11,355 nucleotides of DNA. Origin: Bacillota bacterium (lineage in GTDB: Bacteria; Bacillota; Clostridia; Clostridiales; Clostridiaceae). This document shows positions 5,294 through 11,355 of this stretch, piece by piece (the first letter of the stretch is position 1; the number at the start of each line of letters is the position of its first letter). The position numbers were made by a program, and so were the translations under genes. The stretch lies in NCBI GenBank assembly GCA_021779235.1, contig JAJYBA010000037.1:1-11355 (forward strand), given 5' to 3'. Under the pieces are notes generated by a model. That model did no database searches, had not been told where the DNA came from, and saw nothing but the letters and a program-made list of their open reading frames with translations.

Positions 5294-6331
5294 CTATATT
5301 TTCTTTATAAGTGTATGTAAATCACTATATATGCCATAAGCCGTTTGCTGGATTTCAGGGTTCTTTTCTATTATTTGTACTTCTCCCATTAAATCTGTGG
5401 TTATACCTAATATGGAAGAGGTGGCATCTATATTACTAAATGTATCCTTGCTCTTTATATAAACTGGATGTACCCTGCCTCTTGGTTTGTTATCTTCAAT
5501 ATAGCCTTCACATATAAGTTTAATTTTACACTGTTCCTCTCTAGCTCTTTCTATGTCCTCTAAAGTAATATGTGCTATTCCTTGCCTATCTATTTCAGTA
5601 GGCTTTATATTTGTATCCATTAACACATTTAATAAGGCTGCAGTTTTTGCCGCTGCATCCCATCCATCAATGTCCATAGAAGGGTCTTCTTCAGCAAAGC
5701 CTCTTCTCTTGGCTTCCTTAATTGCTTCTTCATAGCTATTTCCACATTCCATTTCTTCTAGAACAAAATTAGTAGTGGAATTTAATATTCCTCTAAAGGA
5801 TAATACCTTGCATCCTAGCAATGTGTTTTCAACTAAATTGAATATAGGAGTGCCATCCATTACAGTGGTTTCATATAAAAACTGTAGCCCTCTTTCTTTA
5901 GCATTATCACGAAGCTTTTGATACTTAAAGGCTATAGGACCTTTGTTACCTGTTATAACATGCATACCTTTTTCAAAGGCAGTCTCTATATGAGATATTG
6001 CCGGTTCTCCATCTCGAATAGACAAAGTGCTTAGTTCAACCAATACATTTGCACCACAGTTTTTAATAACCTGTAGTGTTTCCATACTCACTATATCTTC
6101 TGCACTATCATCAAAACTCCCACTACTCTTTATATCCATTAAGGCTTTCTTTAGGTCTATGCCTTTAGGGTTAATAATTGCACCCTTGGATCTACCTGCA
6201 ATAGCAGTGACTTTAACCTCATATCCAGTTGTACTCTTAATTTCTTCATTTTTAGTTATTAACATTCTACAAAATTCCTGAGCTGCATTTCCAAATCCCA
6301 CTAAACATATATTTATTTCTTCGTTATTCAT
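5294..6331 (-). CDS. Homoserine dehydrogenase-like oxidoreductase, no ACT domain
   Basis: This 345-residue protein has the homoserine dehydrogenase fold. The enzyme reduces aspartate semialdehyde to homoserine with NAD(P)H, the branch point to threonine and methionine. Visible are the Rossmann motif GFGNAA (12-17), VELST (98-102), the active-site Lys in GNKGP (K130), RGILNSTTNFVLEEM (180-194), and GFAEEDPSMDIDGWDAAAK (211-229) with catalytic-type D225 and K229. There is no C-terminal ACT domain, unlike the roughly 430-residue feedback-regulated enzymes. The C-terminal GxGAG-like glycine segment near the cofactor is replaced by IIEKNPEIQQTAYGIYSDL. It may therefore be a short-form enzyme or a paralogue with another substrate. 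The ATG at 6331 follows an AAGGGTGGGG ribosome binding site. It lies 50 bp downstream of cinA on the same strand and is probably cotranscribed. No thrB, thrC or asd neighbour is present. Confidence 0.75.
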   Translation of the reverse strand: MNNEEINICLVGFGNAAQEFCRMLITKNEEIKSTTGYEVKVTAIAGRSKGAIINPKGIDLKKALMDIKSSGSFDDSAEDIVSMETLQVIKNCGANVLVELSTLSIRDGEPAISHIETAFEKGMHVITGNKGPIAFKYQKLRDNAKERGLQFLYETTVMDGTPIFNLVENTLLGCKVLSFRGILNSTTNFVLEEMECGNSYEEAIKEAKRRGFAEEDPSMDIDGWDAAAKTAALLNVLMDTNIKPTEIDRQGIAHITLEDIERAREEQCKIKLICEGYIEDNKPRGRVHPVYIKSKDTFSNIDATSSILGITTDLMGEVQIIEKNPEIQQTAYGIYSDLHTLIKKI

Positions 6332-6381
6332 TTATACCCCACCCTTTTTTGTAGCTATTCCCTAACACCTGCTTTTACAAA

Positions 6382-7611
6382 CTATAATAGTTCTCTTCTA
6401 AGCAAGTCTAGGAGCTGCATTGTTGCTCTTTCACGTATTCTTTGTCTATCCCCAGATAATCGAAGCTCTTTAGTTTTAACCTCACCATTTATACATAACC
6501 CTACATATACCAGCCCCACTGGTTTTTCTTCGCTACCACCCTGCGGGCCTGCAATACCTGTGGTAGAAAGTCCAATATTGGTGCCTGAAGTCTTCGCTAT
6601 TCCTTGTGCCATTTCTGCTGCTACTTCACTGCTTACTGCACCATACTTGTCTAAGGTTTCTGCCTTTACTCCTAATCTGTTAATTTTAGCTTCATTGCTA
6701 TAAGTCACTGCACCCTCCATAAACACTGAAGATATGCCTGGGTAATTTATAAGTTTGCTGGCTACCATTCCACCTGTACAAGACTCTGCTGTAGCTATTG
6801 TTAACTTCTTACTTACCAGCATTTCACCCAATACATTTTCTAAGGTTGTATCTCCTTCCCCATAAATGTTATTACCTAGTCTGCTGCGAATTTCTGCTTC
6901 CATGGGTTCTATGAGATTTGTACCTTCTTCGTAAGTATCAACCTTTGCTGTAATTCTAAAGGTTACTTCTCCATCTTTGGCATAAGGTGCCACTGTTGGG
7001 TTGGTCTGATTATCTAATATATCTTCTAACATTTCTGCAGCTTTACTCTCTCCTACACCTACAACTCTAAGCACCTTTGATACGAGTACTCCTTGCTGAA
7101 ACTTTTGAAGATATGTGGCTACTGATTCCTCAAACATAGGTTTCATCTCTCTAGGTGGTCCAGGTAAAAGTGCAACAATTTTTCCACCTTCCTCTATTAT
7201 GCATCCTGGCGCTGTGCCATTATTATTAGGAAGTATCATTACATCCACTGGAAAACAGGCTTGCTTTACATTGTTTTGAGTCATGGGCCTATTCATATCT
7301 TTAAAATGACCTTGAAGAATCTTTAAAGAGGGTTCATGCACCACACTCTCTTTTCCAAAATATTCAAAAGCTACTTCCTTAGTTAAATCATCCTTTGTAG
7401 GTCCAAGACCTCCAGTAGTTATAACTAAATCAGCTCTGCTGAAGGCTAATGCATAGGCTTCTAAAAGTCTTTCTGGATTATCTCCAACCACCGACTGATG
7501 ATAAACTGATATGCCTAGATCTGCAAGTCTCTTCGCAATATACTGTGCATTTGTGTTCACTATATCCCCTAGCAATATCTCCGTTCCTACCGCTAATATT
7601 TCTGCTCTCAT
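6382..7611 (-). CDS. cinA: CinA family protein: ADP-ribose pyrophosphatase/MoaB-like domain plus NMN deamidase (PncC) domain
   Basis: This is a full-length two-domain CinA of 409 residues. The N-terminal molybdopterin-binding-like (COG1058) domain shows GTEILLGDIVNTNA (9-22), TTGGLGPTKDDLT (65-77) and LPGPPREM (149-156). In characterised members this domain hydrolyses ADP-ribose. The C-terminal PncC domain (about 255-409) has the nucleophile motif AESCTGG (275-281, Ser277) and TGIAGPQGG (351-359); it converts nicotinamide mononucleotide to nicotinate mononucleotide for NAD recycling. The family also has historical links to competence and DNA damage. The ATG at 7611 has GGAGG 7 nt upstream. 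It is the first gene of a likely two-gene unit with the homoserine-dehydrogenase-like gene. recA, which often follows cinA in Gram-positive bacteria, is not next to it here. Confidence 0.95.
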   Translation of the reverse strand: MRAEILAVGTEILLGDIVNTNAQYIAKRLADLGISVYHQSVVGDNPERLLEAYALAFSRADLVITTGGLGPTKDDLTKEVAFEYFGKESVVHEPSLKILQGHFKDMNRPMTQNNVKQACFPVDVMILPNNNGTAPGCIIEEGGKIVALLPGPPREMKPMFEESVATYLQKFQQGVLVSKVLRVVGVGESKAAEMLEDILDNQTNPTVAPYAKDGEVTFRITAKVDTYEEGTNLIEPMEAEIRSRLGNNIYGEGDTTLENVLGEMLVSKKLTIATAESCTGGMVASKLINYPGISSVFMEGAVTYSNEAKINRLGVKAETLDKYGAVSSEVAAEMAQGIAKTSGTNIGLSTTGIAGPQGGSEEKPVGLVYVGLCINGEVKTKELRLSGDRQRIRERATMQLLDLLRRELL

Positions 7612-7714
7612 AATATTTCCTCCTTACATTAGACTTTTACTCTATGTATATAGTTACTATATTTAATAATATACTACAAATACTTAAAGTTACCTTCTAT
7701 ATTTTAGGCAAATT

Positions 7715-7743
7715 CGTATAAATTTTTTATAGCCTTTTTTCAA
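7715..7743 (-). promoter_or_regulatory. Candidate promoter of cinA
   Basis: On the minus strand, TTGAAA (7743-7738) and TATACG (7720-7715) are 17 bp apart, matching 5 and 4 consensus bases. The start would lie near 7708, giving a leader of about 97 nt. It lies just downstream of the peptidase gene's terminator and of a hairpin repeat. The match is only moderate. Confidence 0.35.
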
Positions 7744-7746
7744 AGA

Positions 7747-7763
7747 TGCCACTTGGGTGGCAC
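7747..7763. repeat. Hairpin repeat copy 1 (TGCCAC-TTGG-GTGGCA-C)
   Basis: This 17-bp sequence forms a 6-bp GC-rich stem with a 4-nt loop. An outer ATGCCA/TGGCAT pair (7746-7751 and 7767-7772) offers an alternative, larger hairpin. It matches copy 2 at 10813-10829 at 16 of 17 positions and is located between the peptidase terminator and the cinA promoter candidate. Confidence 0.7.
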
Positions 7764-7776
7764 TCATGGCATTCTT

Positions 7777-7810
7777 TAAGAAAAAGGTGCCCAAAGGCAC
7801 CTTTTTCTTA
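7777..7810 (-). terminator. Intrinsic terminator at the end of the M16C peptidase gene
   Basis: TAAGAAAAAGGTGCC and its exact complement (7777-7791 and 7796-7810) form a 15-bp stem around a 4-nt loop. On the minus strand the stem begins with the TAA stop codon of the peptidase gene and ends in TTTTTCTTA. It is symmetrical enough to work in both directions. Confidence 0.85.
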
Positions 7811-10738
7811 TTTAAATACATTCACTAAATTAGCAAATACATCTTTATTATCTTTAAGTTTAGCTTCATTTCCTAGTACACAATAGTAGTTTTCTTTTGT
7901 AATATCAGTTAATAAAGCTTTAAAAGCCTTAATATCCTCTGGCTTTGTACTTAATACTTCTTCTCTTTCCTTTTGTCTTTGTTCTTCTGAAATACCTCTT
8001 ATATAATATGCTGTAGCTCTTTCACCCTTCATAGAAGGTGTTAATGGCGAATCAAGCTCACTGATTGTTCCTATAATATATTTGGTCATTTCTCTTTCAG
8101 AGGCTTCAAAGCTTCCTATATAATCACATATTCCATCATAAGCTGTTAAAGTCTCTTGAAGATTAGGATCACGGTAAGATACAAAAACTATGTTACCACT
8201 TCTGGCTAAGTTTGCAAAACCGCCATAGGCACCACCTTGCACACGCACTCTATTCCATAAATAGTCAAGGCTTGCTATAGTTTTAAGTACTAGCATCTTA
8301 CCTGAATAAGAATAACCTTGTTTAATGAAGTTATAACCTTTAGCTACATATTGAACATCTGATGAAGTTAATAATCCTTCATTATTCTTACTTAGCTCAA
8401 AATTATACTGAGCGTCTGGCAACTTTTCTTCCCCTAAGATACTTGTAAGCTTAGGTAGTTCTGTAGCAAAAGCTTTATAAATATCCTCTTCTCCTGTAAC
8501 ACTTACCATAAGGCTATTTTTGTTAAATATAAGCTTTGATACCTTATTTAAATTTTCAATAATCTCTTCTGCTTTATTATCAAAATCTCTTTCAATTTCA
8601 TCAATAAATTTATAAAAAGATATTCCTGTAGTTTTTTCTAGATAAGCTGAGGCTGGCGAGAAGTAGGAAGTAAGTCTTCCAGCTGCTGCAATATGACCTC
8701 TATCAACAATTTTCATTTCCTGTCTTGATTTCAATTGTTGAATTAGCTCCTTCAAACGTTTCTTTTCATCAAATTTAGTAGCACTAATTATCTCTGTCAT
8801 AATATCAAATAGTTTAGGAAGCTTTGGAATTAAAGCTTTAGTCTTTACTACGAGTTTTGGACTGTATTTTTCATAGTTTTCATTGTCCCCATATACCTCT
8901 GTAGTAAAATGAATTCCGCCTGTATGAATATTAATTTCATTAGATAAATCTGAATAATTAGTATGCTGAGTACTTACCCTGCCTAAAAGAGTTGATAGTA
9001 AGGTTATATAAGGTAGCAACTTCATATCTACTTTTTTAGCATCAAATAATATATTTATATAAGCAATTTTATTAGTAAATATATTGTGAGCTAATACTTT
9101 TACCCCATGCTCATCCTTTTCTTTTAAAGGTAAGTGTTCTACTGGAGTTTCAATATCTGAAAGTTCAAGTAAAGGAATAGTTTCAAGCACTTCCTTAGTA
9201 TCTGGTGTCATCTGTCTTTCTTTAAGCGCTTTTGTTCCCTGTATAATTTTCTCTATTTCTTTTTCTGAAAGACTTTCCTTGTGCCTTGCTAGTTTTTCTT
9301 CTAATGTCTTAGTTTTTTGTTCTGCGAGACCCTTTTTACCATTCAAAATAACCATAGAACTATGAGTATTATTTATTAGATACTGTTCTATAAGTTTTTC
9401 AAAATAATTAGTAGTTAATGCAGCTTTTATTTTGCTTAAATAAGCTTCATACTCTAAATGCATAGTTGGATCTTTGTCATAAAGCCAACTGTCCATACTA
9501 GTTATATAGTAGAATAATCCTTTTGGAAAACCACCTAAATCAGCTTCTCTTAACTTAAATTCAGTAATATTTATACAAGCTTCTATTAACTTTTTATCTA
9601 GACCCTCTTTAACTAAATTCTTTAAGGTCGTAAATACTACTTCCTTAAATCTTTCTTTTTCACTTTCATTAGAGTTTTTTACTACTATACTAAACACTGG
9701 TTGCAATATACTATTATCAAAGCTTCCGAATACATCTTTGCCTAGTTCTGCCTCTACAAGTGCTTTCTTCAAAGGTGCTGCAGCACTTTCTAACAATAAG
9801 TACTCTAAAATCTCAAAAGCTAAATGAAGTTCCGGCTGGCTGATATTATCCCCTGATACAAAGTTCAAACTTAAAAAGGTTTTGTCTTTCTCATCATCAT
9901 CAGAGGAAATAGGATATTCTATCTTAACTTCATCCATACTACTAAATGGCTTTTGAAGCTTAATTGCTGAATCTACTGTAATCTTATCAAAATCATTTAA
10001 ATATCCTTCACTAATAAATTGTAACTGTTTATCAATATTTCCATCTCCATATAGGAATATATAACTATTTGATGGATGATAATATTTTTTATGGAACCCT
10101 ATAAACTCCTCTTGTGTTAAATCAGGTATAAATTCTGGATCTCCACCGGATTCTACACCATAAGAAGTGTCTGGAAATAAGGATTCTTGAACCTTACGCA
10201 TAAGACAGCCCTCAGGAGAGGAAAAGGCACCCTTCATTTCATTATAAACTACACCTTTATAAGTTAGTTTGTCTTCCTTGTTTTCTAATTCATAATGCCA
10301 ACCTTCTTGCATTAGTATTTCTGGCTGAGAATATATATTTGGATAAAAAACTGCATCTAAATACACATCCATAAGATTAAAAAAGTCTTTTTCATTTTTA
10401 CTAGCTAGGGGATATATGGTTTTATCAGAAAAAGTCATAGCATTTAAAAATGTATTTAAAGATCCCTTTATGAGTTCCACAAAAGGCTCCTTTGTTGGAA
10501 ACTTTCTAGACCCACAAAGCACTGAATGCTCTAAAATATGTGGAAGTCCATTACTATCTTTAGGTGGTGTCCTAAAGCCTATAGAAAACACCTTATTATC
10601 ATCATCATTTTCTAAATGCAATAATCTAGCTCCACTTTTTTCATGTTCAAATAATCTTGTCACCGAATTTAATTCTTCTATATTTTTCTCCTCAATTAAC
10701 TTAAAGCCATGATATGTGCTTCCAATGGTAAATTTCAT
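7808..10738 (-). CDS. M16C (PreP/falcilysin-like) zinc metallopeptidase, insulinase family
   Basis: This is a 976-residue peptidase of the pitrilysin superfamily, in which two halves close as a clam-shell to degrade peptides inside a chamber. The inverted zinc motif HILEH is at 67-71 (H67, H71 bind zinc; E70 is the base), and the distal zinc ligand is E167 in GVVYNEMKG. The M16C-associated central domain follows. The C-terminal half carries the substrate-binding R832-x5-Y838 pair in RVRVQGGAYGG. The length is normal for the family. The ATG at 10738 was chosen because GGAGG lies 6 nt upstream; the longer frame from 10777 would start upstream of that ribosome binding site and adds 13 basic residues. 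There is no signal peptide, so it is probably cytoplasmic and clears oligopeptides. It is monocistronic: its own terminator sits at the stop and another gene's terminator lies upstream. Confidence 0.95.
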   Translation of the reverse strand: MKFTIGSTYHGFKLIEEKNIEELNSVTRLFEHEKSGARLLHLENDDDNKVFSIGFRTPPKDSNGLPHILEHSVLCGSRKFPTKEPFVELIKGSLNTFLNAMTFSDKTIYPLASKNEKDFFNLMDVYLDAVFYPNIYSQPEILMQEGWHYELENKEDKLTYKGVVYNEMKGAFSSPEGCLMRKVQESLFPDTSYGVESGGDPEFIPDLTQEEFIGFHKKYYHPSNSYIFLYGDGNIDKQLQFISEGYLNDFDKITVDSAIKLQKPFSSMDEVKIEYPISSDDDEKDKTFLSLNFVSGDNISQPELHLAFEILEYLLLESAAAPLKKALVEAELGKDVFGSFDNSILQPVFSIVVKNSNESEKERFKEVVFTTLKNLVKEGLDKKLIEACINITEFKLREADLGGFPKGLFYYITSMDSWLYDKDPTMHLEYEAYLSKIKAALTTNYFEKLIEQYLINNTHSSMVILNGKKGLAEQKTKTLEEKLARHKESLSEKEIEKIIQGTKALKERQMTPDTKEVLETIPLLELSDIETPVEHLPLKEKDEHGVKVLAHNIFTNKIAYINILFDAKKVDMKLLPYITLLSTLLGRVSTQHTNYSDLSNEINIHTGGIHFTTEVYGDNENYEKYSPKLVVKTKALIPKLPKLFDIMTEIISATKFDEKKRLKELIQQLKSRQEMKIVDRGHIAAAGRLTSYFSPASAYLEKTTGISFYKFIDEIERDFDNKAEEIIENLNKVSKLIFNKNSLMVSVTGEEDIYKAFATELPKLTSILGEEKLPDAQYNFELSKNNEGLLTSSDVQYVAKGYNFIKQGYSYSGKMLVLKTIASLDYLWNRVRVQGGAYGGFANLARSGNIVFVSYRDPNLQETLTAYDGICDYIGSFEASEREMTKYIIGTISELDSPLTPSMKGERATAYYIRGISEEQRQKEREEVLSTKPEDIKAFKALLTDITKENYYCVLGNEAKLKDNKDVFANLVNVFK

Positions 10739-10812
10739 TTCTCTCCTCCTCATACTTTCTTTGAAAGTTTGAAACACTTATTAAGTGCTTCATCTCCTGC
10801 AAACTTGCCACT

Positions 10813-10829
10813 TGCCACGTGGGTGGCAC
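10813..10829. repeat. Hairpin repeat copy 2 (TGCCAC-GTGG-GTGGCA-C) with tandem TTGCCAC
   Basis: This is the second copy of the 17-bp hairpin repeat, differing from copy 1 at one loop base. It overlaps a direct tandem repeat of the heptamer TTGCCAC (10805-10811 and 10812-10818). It lies about 75 bp upstream of the peptidase start codon, probably in its 5' leader. Confidence 0.7.
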
Positions 10830-10850
10830 CTAGCATTGCCTATTATATTC

Positions 10851-10880
10851 ATTATACACCACTTTATTCCACGTCGCTAA
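10851..10880 (-). promoter_or_regulatory. Weak candidate promoter of the M16C peptidase gene
   Basis: On the minus strand a perfect TATAAT (10856-10851) is preceded 18 bp upstream by TTAGCG (10880-10875), a poor -35. A second TATAAT lies at 10847-10842. Transcription from either would place hairpin repeat copy 2 in the leader. The rest of the 300-bp gap from 10739 to 11040 holds only this, the repeat and the GAF gene terminator. Confidence 0.3.
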
Positions 10881-10991
10881 TATTACAAATTATTTTATAT
10901 ATCTATGTTCCCTCATTTTATTTTGTCTATACTATAGATGAAGAACAAAATAATTTCTCTGAGTAGTAATTTTATATTTTTTTATAAAGAG

Positions 10992-11022
10992 AAAAAACCC
11001 TCAGTAACTGGGTTACTGAGGG
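10992..11022 (-). terminator. Intrinsic terminator of the GAF-domain gene
   Basis: On the minus strand CCCTCAGTAAC pairs with GTTACTGAGGG over 11 perfect bp (10998-11008 and 11012-11022) around a 3-nt loop, then runs into six T residues. It begins about 19 bp after the stop codon at 11041. Confidence 0.9.
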
Positions 11023-11040
11023 CATACCAAAGGCATTCTT

Positions 11041-11355
11041 CTATAGTATTGGAACTATTATCTTTCCTAGAGTATTTACAAAGTTAAAATCGTCAAAACC
11101 AAACTCTTTTGTTTGAGTAGATTCCGTTAAGTATAATACTCCTTTTACTGTGTCACCTTGAATCAATGGAATCGCCATAACAGACTGCCAATTTGGAACA
11201 CCTGTAACTGTATCGTACTCAGTTATTGTATCCCAATCTATCTTGTAAACTCCCTGTTTGCTCTGAATTACAGTTTTTATTATGCTCTCATTATACATAT
11301 CCATGTCTATCCATTCATTCTTGAAAATCTTCCTTGAATATTTGTCAATAATATT
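11041..11355 (-). CDS. GAF-domain protein, C-terminal end (runs off the window)
   Basis: The frame ending at 11041 stays open through to the window edge, so an internal ATG at 11304 is not the start. The visible 104 residues are the C-terminal part of a GAF domain: a helix (NIIDKYSRKIF), ESIIKTVIQSKQGVYKID, then NWQSVMAIPLIQGDTVKGVLYLTES, the typical S-x-x-x-x-P-L-x-x-x-x-x-x-G-x-L-Y strand pair, and the closing helix FDDFNFVNTLGKIIVPIL. GAF domains bind small ligands (cyclic nucleotides, haem, 2-oxo acids) and usually control an attached output domain. Any output module must lie upstream of this GAF, outside the window, because the protein ends here. The gene has its own terminator. Confidence 0.8.
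   Translation of the reverse strand, partial: NIIDKYSRKIFKNEWIDMDMYNESIIKTVIQSKQGVYKIDWDTITEYDTVTGVPNWQSVMAIPLIQGDTVKGVLYLTESTQTKEFGFDDFNFVNTLGKIIVPIL

Noticed and set aside
5553..6281. Two plus-strand open frames (5553-5735 and 6027-6281) opposite the homoserine-dehydrogenase-like gene
   Set aside because: Serine- and leucine-rich antisense shadows without ribosome binding sites or family resemblance.
10416..10966. Two plus-strand open frames opposite and upstream of the M16C peptidase gene
   Set aside because: The first is antisense to conserved zinc-site coding sequence; the second runs through the promoter and hairpin repeat, with no ribosome binding site or domain.
1..11355. CRISPR arrays, tRNA or rRNA genes, transposases, phage genes, toxin-antitoxin or defence systems
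   Set aside because: Looked for and not seen. The repeats present are isolated hairpins without regular spacing, and all sizeable genes have ordinary cellular family assignments.

Overview
The window is AT-rich DNA with strong GGAGG-type ribosome binding sites, sigma-A-like promoters and many intrinsic terminators. Together with the protein types (DUF1540 metal-binding-like protein, dimeric all-alpha dUTPase, YdcZ-type half transporter, cytoplasmic subtilase, M16C peptidase), this points to a low-GC Gram-positive anaerobe of the class Clostridia, most likely Clostridium or a close relative. The genus is inferred from gene content and style; no rRNA or tRNA is present to confirm it. I see no phage, IS transposase, CRISPR array or defence locus.

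Left part (1-4430): a DUF1540 gene leaves the window on the minus strand. Five plus-strand genes follow: a 2H-phosphoesterase-like protein that has lost both signature histidines, a dimeric dUTP pyrophosphatase, a small YdcZ/DUF606 membrane protein, a LysR-type regulator and a leaderless subtilisin-like protease. Most appear to be separate transcription units. The YdcZ gene and the LysR gene each end in a clear terminator, and the LysR and protease genes have their own candidate promoters.

Middle (4430-5293): a ferritin gene with a complete ferroxidase site stands alone behind a near-consensus promoter. A 9-bp inverted repeat overlaps its -10 box. The transcript would have a leader of about 190 nt in which a strong Shine-Dalgarno sequence is separated from the ferritin ATG by a compact hairpin-rich segment of about 97 bp. 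This is the most interesting part of the window: the segment is either a cis-regulatory RNA or a small mobile repeat inserted between the ribosome binding site and the start codon. A long hairpin then separates ferritin from the convergent minus-strand genes.

Right part (5294-11355), all on the minus strand and transcribed right to left: the C-terminal end of a GAF-domain protein with its own terminator, a 976-residue M16C (PreP-like) metallopeptidase with a terminator at its stop codon, then cinA and a homoserine-dehydrogenase-like gene that probably form a two-gene operon. Two copies of a 17-bp hairpin repeat bracket the peptidase gene. Apart from the ferritin leader, the degenerate 2H protein, the variant subtilase and this repeat, the genes are ordinary housekeeping or stress functions with no evident shared pathway.
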